Below, one piece after another: positions 46,874-54,458 of a DNA stretch of 64,000 nucleotides. Position numbers and translations under genes: made by a program. Source of the stretch: JABGPL01 sp964387885 (lineage in GTDB: Bacteria; Electryoneota; AABM5-125-24; Hatepunaeales; Hatepunaeaceae); NCBI GenBank assembly GCA_964387885.1, contig CAYLYZ010000002.1, forward strand, positions 1-64,000, in the 5' to 3' direction. Each line of letters begins with the position of its first letter. Within the stretch, counting starts at the first letter, position 1. Under the pieces are notes generated by a model. That model had not been told where the DNA came from and did no database searches. It saw only the letters and a program-made list of their open reading frames with translations.

Positions 46874-47347
46874 TCAAATATGTTTTTCCGAATCGTGATC
46901 ACAAGAGCAATTTTCGATGTTTAAATTTACTCCACAATTGATGCAGAGTCCTTTACAATCACTTTTGCAGATATTCTGCATAGGGATCGAAAGTAGAATT
47001 GCATCAATAACCTCGGTAGTTACGTCGAGATGATTTTGACCGGGAAGAAAACTTCGAGTTTCATCTCCAGGCACCTCATCAGGTAAAGATTCTTCTCGCT
47101 GGACAAAATACACTGAATTTCGTCCATTTATTTGCTGCTGAAAATCTTCTCCACATCTGTCACAACAGATAATACCGGTTGTATATGCAGAGACATTGAC
47201 ACGAATTTTGCCAATCCCCTTTTCAACCTGGAATGCTACTTTAACCTGAGAATTGAATTGATCCGGAGAAAGTTCTAATTTGCCCGGTTCAACAGTTTCT
47301 TCCCATTCATTGATTCCAGTGCTTAACTGAGATATTTGAATCTTCAT
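46874..47347 (-). CDS. yceD: YceD/DUF177 family protein
   Basis: A 157-residue member of DUF177, found next to rpmF in most bacteria and linked to rRNA processing. Cysteine pairs in CCDRCGEDF and in the C-terminal KGLCINCGVNLNIENCSC segment form zinc-type sites. It leads the run of lipid genes. A strong promoter lies close upstream, placing transcription initiation only about 8 bases before the ATG, so no usual ribosome binding site fits. Confidence 0.9.
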   Translation of the reverse strand: MKIQISQLSTGINEWEETVEPGKLELSPDQFNSQVKVAFQVEKGIGKIRVNVSAYTTGIICCDRCGEDFQQQINGRNSVYFVQREESLPDEVPGDETRSFLPGQNHLDVTTEVIDAILLSIPMQNICKSDCKGLCINCGVNLNIENCSCDHDSEKHI

Positions 47348-47361
47348 TCTACAAACGTGAA

Positions 47362-47390
47362 AATATAATATACGAATAGTGAGCAGTCAA
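47362..47390 (-). promoter_or_regulatory. Sigma70-like promoter of the yceD-rpmF-plsX run
   Basis: On the minus strand TTGACT (47385-47390) and TATATT (47362-47367) are 17 bases apart. Start of transcription would be about 47355, 8 bases before the yceD ATG at 47347, so the message would be almost leaderless. It lies between mgtE and yceD. Confidence 0.6.
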
Positions 47391-47423
47391 GTTTCTTTTA
47401 CGTGATTTGAACATACTCAGAAT

Positions 47424-48797
47424 TCATATTTGTTTATTTAGCAAAATCATAGACGCAACAGCTAGATAAATGAAAAGACCAACAATATCATTCATCGTAG
47501 TTATAAATGGACCGGTTGCTAATGCCGGATCCATCCCGAATCTCTTTAGAACAAGAGGTACTACTGCGCCAAGTATTGCTGCAAATATTATAACGAATAT
47601 CAGTGAAAAGGAAACTACCAATGCCAGCATGATATCTTTTTGCCAGATCCAGCAGGCAAAGAATATTGCAATACCACATATAATGCCTGCAAAGAGTGCT
47701 AGCACCCCCTCTCTGACTAACCTGCCAACTAGACCATATCCGCTGATTTCTCCAGTTGCGAGACCCCTTACCATTACAGAAGAGGTTTGAATCCCCGCAT
47801 TTCCACCCATTGCTGCGACGAGAGGCAGGAAGAATACTAATGAGGTTATACGTGCAAGTTGACCCTCATAATTTGAGATTACCATGGCTGCTGATATCCC
47901 TCCCAATAATCCAACTAAAAGCCAGGGTAATCTGCTTCTAAGGTTTCTGATTAGCGACCTTTCTCCGGGATCGATCTCAACCTGTCCTGATAGCCGCGCC
48001 ATGTCTTCCTCAGCCTCTTCAGCGATTACATCAAGAACATCATCGTGAGTTATTCTGCCAAGGAAGCGATTTTCATCGTCAACAACCGGTGCAGCCACCA
48101 GATCATATCTCATGAAAAGCCCGGCGACCTCCTCTCTGTCCATTCCGACATGGATTTTTATCAAATCTGGATCCATTATCTCACTGACAATCTGATCCGG
48201 TTGAGCAATAATAAGATCCTTTATTGACACTGTGCCTTTTAATTGTTTCCGGTCGTTAGTCAGGTAAACATTATAGAAATCTTCATGTTTCCAGGCAGTA
48301 CTACGAATACAGCGGATCACATCATCAACGGTACTGTTCACCGGTGCGGAGATGGCTTCCTTCGCCATTATCCCACCGGCAGATTCCTCATCATATGTAA
48401 GTAGTTCTGAGGCCTGAGTGCGTTTACTTTTCGGCAGTTTACTCAGGATGATCTCGGCTTGTTCAGGTTTTATATCACCCAGCAAATCCGCGATTTCATC
48501 ACTGGCAAGATGGGAGGCTACTGCGACTCGTTTGTCGGATGGGATGCGATCAATGATATTCGATTGATCGTTGCCGTCCAGTTCTGCAAGAACATCCGCA
48601 GCTAACGGTGTGTCTAAGAGGTTGAAGATATGCAGTCTCAAATCAAAGGCAATTTGCTCGATGAGATTGGCAATATCTGCAGGTCTTTGGTCCTCGAGGA
48701 CTTGCGCTAAAGTGCTGTCATCCTCAACCTCTACCAATTCAAACCATTGATCCGGTGTAATGGGTACTTTTTCGTTTTTGATTTGGAAATCAAACAT
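47424..48797 (-). CDS. mgtE: Magnesium transporter MgtE
   Basis: Mg2+ channel of 457 residues. It has the family order: an N-terminal superhelical domain (about 25-135), two CBS domains (about 140-265) that sense Mg2+, and five membrane segments (about 285-455). The RFGMDPALATGPFITT motif near the end belongs to the ion pore. Its start overlaps rsmA by 8 bases, so a magnesium-sensing leader such as the M-box is excluded and control probably rests on the protein. No terminator is evident before the yceD promoter. Confidence 0.94.
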   Translation of the reverse strand: MFDFQIKNEKVPITPDQWFELVEVEDDSTLAQVLEDQRPADIANLIEQIAFDLRLHIFNLLDTPLAADVLAELDGNDQSNIIDRIPSDKRVAVASHLASDEIADLLGDIKPEQAEIILSKLPKSKRTQASELLTYDEESAGGIMAKEAISAPVNSTVDDVIRCIRSTAWKHEDFYNVYLTNDRKQLKGTVSIKDLIIAQPDQIVSEIMDPDLIKIHVGMDREEVAGLFMRYDLVAAPVVDDENRFLGRITHDDVLDVIAEEAEEDMARLSGQVEIDPGERSLIRNLRSRLPWLLVGLLGGISAAMVISNYEGQLARITSLVFFLPLVAAMGGNAGIQTSSVMVRGLATGEISGYGLVGRLVREGVLALFAGIICGIAIFFACWIWQKDIMLALVVSFSLIFVIIFAAILGAVVPLVLKRFGMDPALATGPFITTMNDIVGLFIYLAVASMILLNKQI

Positions 48798-49665
48798 TAT
48801 TCTTAGTATCCAAATCGATAAGGTCTTTTGTTAGAGAGACAAATTCCTCAAAAGAGAAATGTTCCGGTCTTCGGGTAAAGTCATAATCCAGATCCCGCCA
48901 CCCTTCAGGAATTTCGTTTATCACGTTCAGGCTATTTCTCATCATCTTCCTGCGTTGTGCGAAACAACCTCGCACAATCCGACGGAATTGCAAATAATCA
49001 ACATCCGACATTTCCGACGGCTTCTTAAACGTGAAACGAATGATGCCACCGTCCACTCTGGGTTGAGGCATGAAGTGTCTTGCAGGAACCCTGAACAGGT
49101 ACTCGACATCAGCATGATATTTTGCCAGGAGAGTTATCGCGCTGTAATCTTTGCAGTTTGGCTGAGCTGAAAGCCTGAGACCGACTTCATGTTGAACCAT
49201 AACAATCATTTCGTGGACATTAGGAGGGATCTGTTCTCGCACAAATTGACAGACAGAGAACAAAGTTGCAGTTGCCAGATGATAGGGAAGGTTTCCTGCA
49301 ATAACTACATCATCGGCTTCTTCTGATAATGATTTCCAGTCCAGTTCGAGTATGTTTCCGGTGATGATCTTAAAGTCTCGGTAGTGTTTTAGTCTCGAAT
49401 GCAGCTTCGGAATCCATGTCTTGTCGATCTCGACCGCAAGAACGCGGTGTCCTGTTTCAAGTAATTCTTGAGTTAAGAAACCATCACCAGGTCCGATTTC
49501 AAGAACTAGATGTTCAGTTGGAATTGCCTTAGCAATACGGTGTGCCATCTCATCACTGCGCAGAAAGTTTTGCCCCAGTGATTTCTTGAACTTAGGACCG
49601 GTGATTTTCTTGTTTTTAATCGGTCGACCCCAGGGATCGAGTTGCTGACGTGATTTTCGGCTCAT
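48790..49665 (-). CDS. rsmA: 16S rRNA dimethyladenosine transferase
   Basis: SAM-dependent enzyme that dimethylates two adjacent adenines near the 3' end of 16S rRNA, 291 residues. Key motifs are FKKSLGQNFL, VLEIGPGDGFLT (SAM binding) and NLPYHLA (catalysis); the C-terminal domain has the CFAQRRKMMRNSL segment. A basic 25-residue N-terminal extension precedes the usual start. It overlaps both neighbours: by 4 bases with the aminotransferase gene and by 8 with mgtE, so all three are one transcript. Confidence 0.95.
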   Translation of the reverse strand: MSRKSRQQLDPWGRPIKNKKITGPKFKKSLGQNFLRSDEMAHRIAKAIPTEHLVLEIGPGDGFLTQELLETGHRVLAVEIDKTWIPKLHSRLKHYRDFKIITGNILELDWKSLSEEADDVVIAGNLPYHLATATLFSVCQFVREQIPPNVHEMIVMVQHEVGLRLSAQPNCKDYSAITLLAKYHADVEYLFRVPARHFMPQPRVDGGIIRFTFKKPSEMSDVDYLQFRRIVRGCFAQRRKMMRNSLNVINEIPEGWRDLDYDFTRRPEHFSFEEFVSLTKDLIDLDTKNNV

Positions 49666-50816
49666 AATTCAATTGCTCCAAGAACTTCCAATGCTTTGCT
49701 GAAAGGTTCTTCAGGGCAGGTAACTGATGCACGAACCCAACCAGTGCAAGATTTTCCAAATCCTGTACCCGGGGTTAAGAGAACTCCTGAAGATATTGCT
49801 TTAGCAACAAAGTCTGTTTCACTTCCCCCTGGTTTGAACCAGACGTAAAACGTCGCATCAGACTCAAAAACCTCTATTCCCCGGCTCTTTAATACAGAGA
49901 TTAGTCGGTTGCGTCGGTTGCGGTAAATCTTCATAAAAGATGTGATCCCATCCGGAGGTTTCCCATTTTGGTAACTCTCAAGAGTTGCACCAAGAGCACG
50001 CTGAAAAACCAGAGGTGTCCCGGAATCCGTTTCCTCCTTAATGCGAGTTAAAGCACGAATTCGATCAGGATCACCGACTGCAAATCCAACTCTGTAACCA
50101 GTGGCATTTGACATTTTAGAGAGCGAATGGAACTCTACAGCGGATTGAGCGAACTCGAGAATAGATCTTGGTCGTCGTCCGAAAGAAACCTCACTGTATG
50201 CCATATCATAGGCAATGGTTAAATCTGGTTCAGCCTCTGCAAGTGCAGCGAGAGAATGAAGAAAATTGTCATCAGCTGTTGCACCCGTCGGATTATTAGG
50301 GTAGTTGAGATAGACTAATTTCGCACCAGACAATTTGTTTACATCAGGCAGATAACTATCTTCGGCTTTGAGAGCAAGTGTTTTCAAATTCCCATCAACA
50401 AGTTTGCATCCTGAACGCCAGTATACGGGATATCCGGGTTCAGGTGAAACTACAACGTCTCCTGGATTTACAACAGCACGGGCAAGCTGCCCTAATCCCT
50501 CTTTTGCTCCAATCAACAGACAAATCTGATTTTCCGGATCAAGATCAACTCCAAACCGTCCTTTAAACCAGGTCGCTATTGTCTTGCGGATATTTTGATC
50601 ACCTCGACTTGAAGGATACTTATGCGATTGATCATCCCTGAGTGCTTCAGCTGTAGCTTCAACAACAAAGTCAGGAGGTGGCAGATCCGGATCGCCAATG
50701 GAAAGGTCATACAGGGGCAGTCCCGCCATTCTTACCTCAGCAGCTTTGCGTTCTAATTCCGCAAATGGGTATCCCGGTAAATCCAATCGGTTTGCAGCAC
50801 TAAATGTATCTGGCAT
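49662..50816 (-). CDS. dapL: LL-diaminopimelate aminotransferase-like PLP enzyme
   Basis: Class I/II aminotransferase of 384 residues, predicted to make LL-diaminopimelate from tetrahydrodipicolinate directly. The YPFAELE start, DLSIGDPDLPPP, GAKEGL, EPGYPVY and LNYPNNPTGA motifs match the DapL group, and the PLP lysine is in FHSLSKMSNATGYR. dapF, the next enzyme in the pathway, is upstream on the same strand, which supports this role over a general aminotransferase. The ATG at 50816 gives a family-like N-terminus; an in-frame TTG at 50855 is possible but less likely. Confidence 0.82.
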   Translation of the reverse strand: MPDTFSAANRLDLPGYPFAELERKAAEVRMAGLPLYDLSIGDPDLPPPDFVVEATAEALRDDQSHKYPSSRGDQNIRKTIATWFKGRFGVDLDPENQICLLIGAKEGLGQLARAVVNPGDVVVSPEPGYPVYWRSGCKLVDGNLKTLALKAEDSYLPDVNKLSGAKLVYLNYPNNPTGATADDNFLHSLAALAEAEPDLTIAYDMAYSEVSFGRRPRSILEFAQSAVEFHSLSKMSNATGYRVGFAVGDPDRIRALTRIKEETDSGTPLVFQRALGATLESYQNGKPPDGITSFMKIYRNRRNRLISVLKSRGIEVFESDATFYVWFKPGGSETDFVAKAISSGVLLTPGTGFGKSCTGWVRASVTCPEEPFSKALEVLGAIEL

Positions 50817-50884
50817 AATGCGATTTTTGTTTAAGTTTCTTTTTTCCCTTGACAACAGAGTGATTCTTCACAAGGTAACTCTGT

Positions 50885-51778
50885 TCAGAGATGTACTGGC
50901 AAGTCAGGTAGGTCCTCCAGATTGATTTCTCCTGCGAAGACAAATTTTGCTTCGCCCTTCAGTGTCACTCTCTCAAATCCTTTATGAATCCGAATTCTAA
51001 GAAAACCTCCGATCATTTGAACCTTTATATCGGTTTCAGGTTCCAACCTGCCGGTTTTTACTCCAGCACAAACGGAGGCAGTTGCTCCGGAACCACAGGC
51101 AAATGTTTGTCCAACACCTCTCTCCCAGACCGCCATATTGATTGAATTTTTACCCGTTTTTGAAACGAGTTCAAAGTTAATCCCATTCAAGAAATGTGGG
51201 GAGTCTTCAACCTCAGCGCCAAATTCAAGTATTTCCCTGTTCAATTCATCAAGACTTAGATTTTCTCGCCATGAAATGAAATGTGGGTTACCCATTGATA
51301 GTGCTGTACCGGTAAATTCAACTGATGGAAATGACAAATTCTTATCGATAAGATCGCTAAAGTCTCTTAAACCAATTTTATCTCCGGTGAAATCCGGACC
51401 GGGAAGTTCAATTTCAACCAGATCTCGATCACTATACACAACAGATTTGATTTCACCTGCATCACTTTTGATGATGAAATGTTGATTGCCAGTGATTTGT
51501 TTTGAGCGGAATGCGTGCAGGGCTATGCAACGCAGACCGTTAAAGCATGTTTCTGCCCGTGATCCATCGGCATTATAATAAACCATCTCTACTATGTGGT
51601 TCTTTCTTATCACATCGAACATCAGGACACCATCAGCCCCGATACCACAATGCCTGTCGCAGAGTTTTTTTATTATCTCTTTATCAGGATCGGTATTCAG
51701 GTTTGATTCTGATCTATCAAATAGAATGAAATCGTTGCCGAGTCCCTGGTATTTTTCAAAATGGAGTAAAACTGACAT
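50885..51778 (-). CDS. dapF: Diaminopimelate epimerase
   Basis: PLP-independent epimerase of 297 residues, LL- to meso-diaminopimelate, for lysine and peptidoglycan. The two catalytic cysteines sit in DGSRAETCFNGLRC and GQTFACGSGATAS. In the first the usual CGNG is CFNG, so the residue after the catalytic Cys is Phe rather than Gly. The rest of the fold (KYQGLGNDF, SMGNPHFI, WERGVGQT) is regular. It opens the dapF-dapL-rsmA-mgtE set. Confidence 0.94.
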   Translation of the reverse strand: MSVLLHFEKYQGLGNDFILFDRSESNLNTDPDKEIIKKLCDRHCGIGADGVLMFDVIRKNHIVEMVYYNADGSRAETCFNGLRCIALHAFRSKQITGNQHFIIKSDAGEIKSVVYSDRDLVEIELPGPDFTGDKIGLRDFSDLIDKNLSFPSVEFTGTALSMGNPHFISWRENLSLDELNREILEFGAEVEDSPHFLNGINFELVSKTGKNSINMAVWERGVGQTFACGSGATASVCAGVKTGRLEPETDIKVQMIGGFLRIRIHKGFERVTLKGEAKFVFAGEINLEDLPDLPVHL

Positions 51779-52000
51779 GTTTTCTAACTTTAGTTAACTT
51801 CGTGTGACTCTTTAATAAAGAGCTGAAGAAATAATATATTATCATTATTTTCTTTTAACAAGCAGTATTGATCTTAAACAGCCATTCTAAGGCTTAGAAG
51901 TCCTTGCTTTATTAAGTTTTTCTACGTATCATATATTGATGTATTGGTAAGCCTTTTTATTCAGGATAGATTTTTTACATTAATAAATACAAACAAATAC

Positions 52001-52118
52001 AGCTTGTCCAAGAATACCCAAATCGCTTTGGCAGACGCCCTCGTCTGCCAGCTAAGCTGTTGTTATTACTGTCACACGAGGGCGTGTGACAGCGCGAAAC
52101 TGCATTCTTGGACAGCCT
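52001..52118. repeat. Palindromic element with two complementary-loop hairpins
   Basis: An outer inverted repeat TGTCCAAGAAT (52005-52015) / ATTCTTGGACA (52104-52114) encloses two perfect hairpins. Hairpin 1 (52029-52050) has a 9-base stem TGGCAGACG and loop CCCT. Hairpin 2 (52069-52092) has a 10-base stem CTGTCACACG and loop AGGG. The loops with flanking stem bases, ACGCCCTCGT (52035-52044) and ACGAGGGCGT (52076-52085), are exact reverse complements. The element lies in a 452-base gap between dapF and a T9SS cargo gene (51779-52230), whose first 220 bases are AT-rich without other features. Confidence 0.85.
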
Positions 52119-52132
52119 GAATATGTCTGTAA

Positions 52133-52238
52133 GTTGATAAGAAGCATTTGCAAAAAAGTACATACAGGAGGTTTGAAATGTTACGGTTGATAAGAAGCAA
52201 TTGCATAAAAGTACATTCAGGAGGTTTGAAATGTTACG
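52133..52238 (+). repeat. Duplicated 53-base translation leader
   Basis: Two direct copies (52133-52185 and 52186-52238) differ at 3 of 53 positions. Each holds a strong CAGGAGG ribosome binding site and ATGTTACG. The second ATG (52231) starts the cargo gene. The first (52178) opens a 22-codon frame that ends at 52246, overlapping the true start in another frame. Confidence 0.9.
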
Positions 52239-54318
52239 AGGGTTAAGGATTTTGCATCGTCCGGTTTTAGTGACGATGGTTTTTGTGTTTTTAGGTTCAT
52301 TATTATTTATGGGTAATGCTCAGGCATTTGACCGCAAAGTTCTATTTGAAGATTTTACATCGTCAACCTGTCCGCCCTGTGCCGGTTTAGCACCCATAAT
52401 GGAAGCTGCAATTGAACAGGTTGGGGAGATTGTTTGCCCCTTAGGGATTCACGTATGGTGGCCAAGTGATCAGGACCCGTGGTATCAAGACTATCCCGAT
52501 GCAGCACGAGTACGACGAGATCAGTATTACGGGGCAGACTTAATCCGTGGTGTCCCAACTCTTTTCATTGATGGACGAGTTTGTAACAGCAGGTCACAAG
52601 CAGGAATCGCGAACGACTTAATGAATGCGGCCAATGTTCCGGCTCCTCTTCGCATTGATGTATCTGCAGCACTCGTGAACGGTGAAATGGTTGTGAATGT
52701 GGAAGTCGAAGCCGATGATGGTATTGCTGATGCGAGGTTGTTTGTGGCTCTTACGGAAGAATACTACTTTTACCGAGGCTCAGCCGGACAAAACGATTAT
52801 TTCGATCCGATTATAATGATGCTGCCGGATCCACATGGCACCGATTTTGAGATAGATGCCGGGGCAACTGAGAATTACGAGTTTGAGTTGAACATGAACG
52901 GTGTGGGATGGCATGAATTGCGCATGGGTAACTTGAATGTAACTGCCTGGGTTCAACAAAATGAATCCTTCGAAGTACACCAGTCAGAGGTTTACCTCTT
53001 TCCGGATTTGACATTTGGTGATTATACTGTGATTGATGATATTGACGGAAACGGTGATGGAAGAGCTGAACCGGGTGAAACTGTTGGAATGGTTGTCACT
53101 ATAGCTAATGGTGAGGCGCGTGGGGAAATTGAGAATGTCACGATTGAGTTAACATGCGAAAACGAAGCAATTGAGATCCAAAACAATAGTTTTGTAATTG
53201 AGATGCTGGGAAGTGGAGATGAATTCTCAAACGATGAATCTCCTTTTGAGTTTGTTGTTGCTGAGGATTTTGTGCCTAATCAGGTAAAATTCAACGTTGA
53301 AGTCATAGCCGAGGATGGCAGTCTGTTAACCAGTCAGGAATTAGCGTTTACTGTTGGCTGGCCGGATGCTATTGTAATTGATGCTGCGAATAATTCCATT
53401 GCAACCGACGAATTAATGGAGATGTTCGGGGATGATGGACCTCTTCCTTTTGCAGACAGGTTTGACCGAGCAGAAGAGGGTATTGTGACAGCGGAAGTTA
53501 TTGAAAATTACGATGTAGTTATCTGGCATAGCTTCAATGCGGAAGCTGATATAATCGACCTCTGGGAAGAAGAAGAGTTAGTGTACTACCTTGATAACGG
53601 TGGCTCACTCATAATCAGCAGTTCAGAATATGTTCGCGCACGTGGTGACAGTGAGTTTATGACAGATTATCTCGGTGCTACTCTGGATAATGAAGATCAA
53701 GCAGAAAGCTGGATTCATGGAATTGCTGGCAATCCTTATTTTGATGGTACAAGAGCATTTGCAGGCGGTCGCGCCGGTGATTGTGCCGGATCCCCAACCC
53801 ATACGCCAAGTCTGACTCCGGTAAACGGTGGTGAAGCTGTCCTGAACTGGGGAGATGCCGGTGAGGAGATCAGCGGAGTTTGTGCTGTTGAGAACCGAAC
53901 AGAAGACTACAAAACTCTTCTGCTTGCATTCCCTGTTGAGTCAATCGGTGGGTTTATGGCAAGTGAAGACCGGGATGTATTCATTCAGAGGATGTGGAAC
54001 TGGTACACCGGTCCTGTAAGTACACCTGATGACGAAGCAACTCAGCCATTAACATTCAGTTTAAACGCAGCATATCCGAATCCATTCAATGCTCAAACAG
54101 TTATACCGTTTACACTTGATCAGGCGGGAGATGTAAACATCAGCGTATTTGACCTTTCCGGAAGAAATGTTCAAAACCTGTTTACCGGTTTCAAACCTGC
54201 AGGTTCACATTCGGTATCATTCAATGCTGGCAATGCAGGGATTAACAGTGGTGTTTATTACCTGAATCTGACTGCAGGTGAAAATGTAGCGGGACAGAAA
54301 TTATTATACCTGAAGTAA
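52231..54318 (+). CDS. T9SS-sorted secreted thioredoxin-fold protein
   Basis: Secreted protein of 695 residues. The start at 52231 follows CAGGAGG; an upstream in-frame TTG is rejected. After a signal peptide (1-32) comes a thioredoxin-like domain with the Cys47-x-x-Cys50 pair in TCPPCAG and the cis-proline stretch GVPTLFIDG, as in Omp28-type proteins. The middle holds an Ig-like segment with calcium-type loops (DIDGNGDGRAEPGET), then a glutamine amidotransferase-like domain (VVIWHSFNAEAD.. DNGGSLIIS). The sorting domain has YPNPFNA and ends LLYLK. A redox role outside the cell is possible. It may be a member of a class of extracellular disulfide proteins, but the partner is not known. Confidence 0.85.
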   Translation: MLRGLRILHRPVLVTMVFVFLGSLLFMGNAQAFDRKVLFEDFTSSTCPPCAGLAPIMEAAIEQVGEIVCPLGIHVWWPSDQDPWYQDYPDAARVRRDQYYGADLIRGVPTLFIDGRVCNSRSQAGIANDLMNAANVPAPLRIDVSAALVNGEMVVNVEVEADDGIADARLFVALTEEYYFYRGSAGQNDYFDPIIMMLPDPHGTDFEIDAGATENYEFELNMNGVGWHELRMGNLNVTAWVQQNESFEVHQSEVYLFPDLTFGDYTVIDDIDGNGDGRAEPGETVGMVVTIANGEARGEIENVTIELTCENEAIEIQNNSFVIEMLGSGDEFSNDESPFEFVVAEDFVPNQVKFNVEVIAEDGSLLTSQELAFTVGWPDAIVIDAANNSIATDELMEMFGDDGPLPFADRFDRAEEGIVTAEVIENYDVVIWHSFNAEADIIDLWEEEELVYYLDNGGSLIISSSEYVRARGDSEFMTDYLGATLDNEDQAESWIHGIAGNPYFDGTRAFAGGRAGDCAGSPTHTPSLTPVNGGEAVLNWGDAGEEISGVCAVENRTEDYKTLLLAFPVESIGGFMASEDRDVFIQRMWNWYTGPVSTPDDEATQPLTFSLNAAYPNPFNAQTVIPFTLDQAGDVNISVFDLSGRNVQNLFTGFKPAGSHSVSFNAGNAGINSGVYYLNLTAGENVAGQKLLYLK

Positions 54319-54338
54319 CGGATCAGTAAGATAACGGA

Positions 54339-54358
54339 GGGTTGAATATCTTCAACCC
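54339..54358. repeat. Hairpin GGGTTGAA/TTCAACCC, left copy
   Basis: A perfect 8-base stem with loop TATC follows the cargo gene by 20 bases. The same stem recurs at 54435-54454 with loop TATA, on the other side of a bidirectional terminator. Confidence 0.85.
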
Positions 54359-54390
54359 TATTACCTATCTTCGCTAAGTTAGATTTAAAA

Positions 54391-54430
54391 GAAACGCATA
54401 CGAATTTAAGCTCGTATGCGTTTCTTTATT
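54391..54430. terminator. Bidirectional terminator between convergent cargo genes
   Basis: GAAACGCATACGA (54391-54403) pairs perfectly over 13 bases with TCGTATGCGTTTC (54412-54424) around an 8-base loop. It is flanked by an A-run on one side and TTTATT on the other, so it can serve both converging genes. Confidence 0.88.
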
Positions 54431-54434
54431 GTAG

Positions 54435-54454
54435 GGGTTGAATATATTCAACCC
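54435..54454. repeat. Hairpin GGGTTGAA/TTCAACCC, right copy
   Basis: Second perfect copy of the 8-base stem seen at 54339-54358, 4 bases from the end of the FG-GAP protein gene on the other strand. Confidence 0.85.
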
Positions 54455-54458
54455 ATTC

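Noticed and set aside
48790..48900. Magnesium riboswitch before mgtE
   Set aside because: mgtE overlaps rsmA by 8 bases, so there is no leader to hold it.
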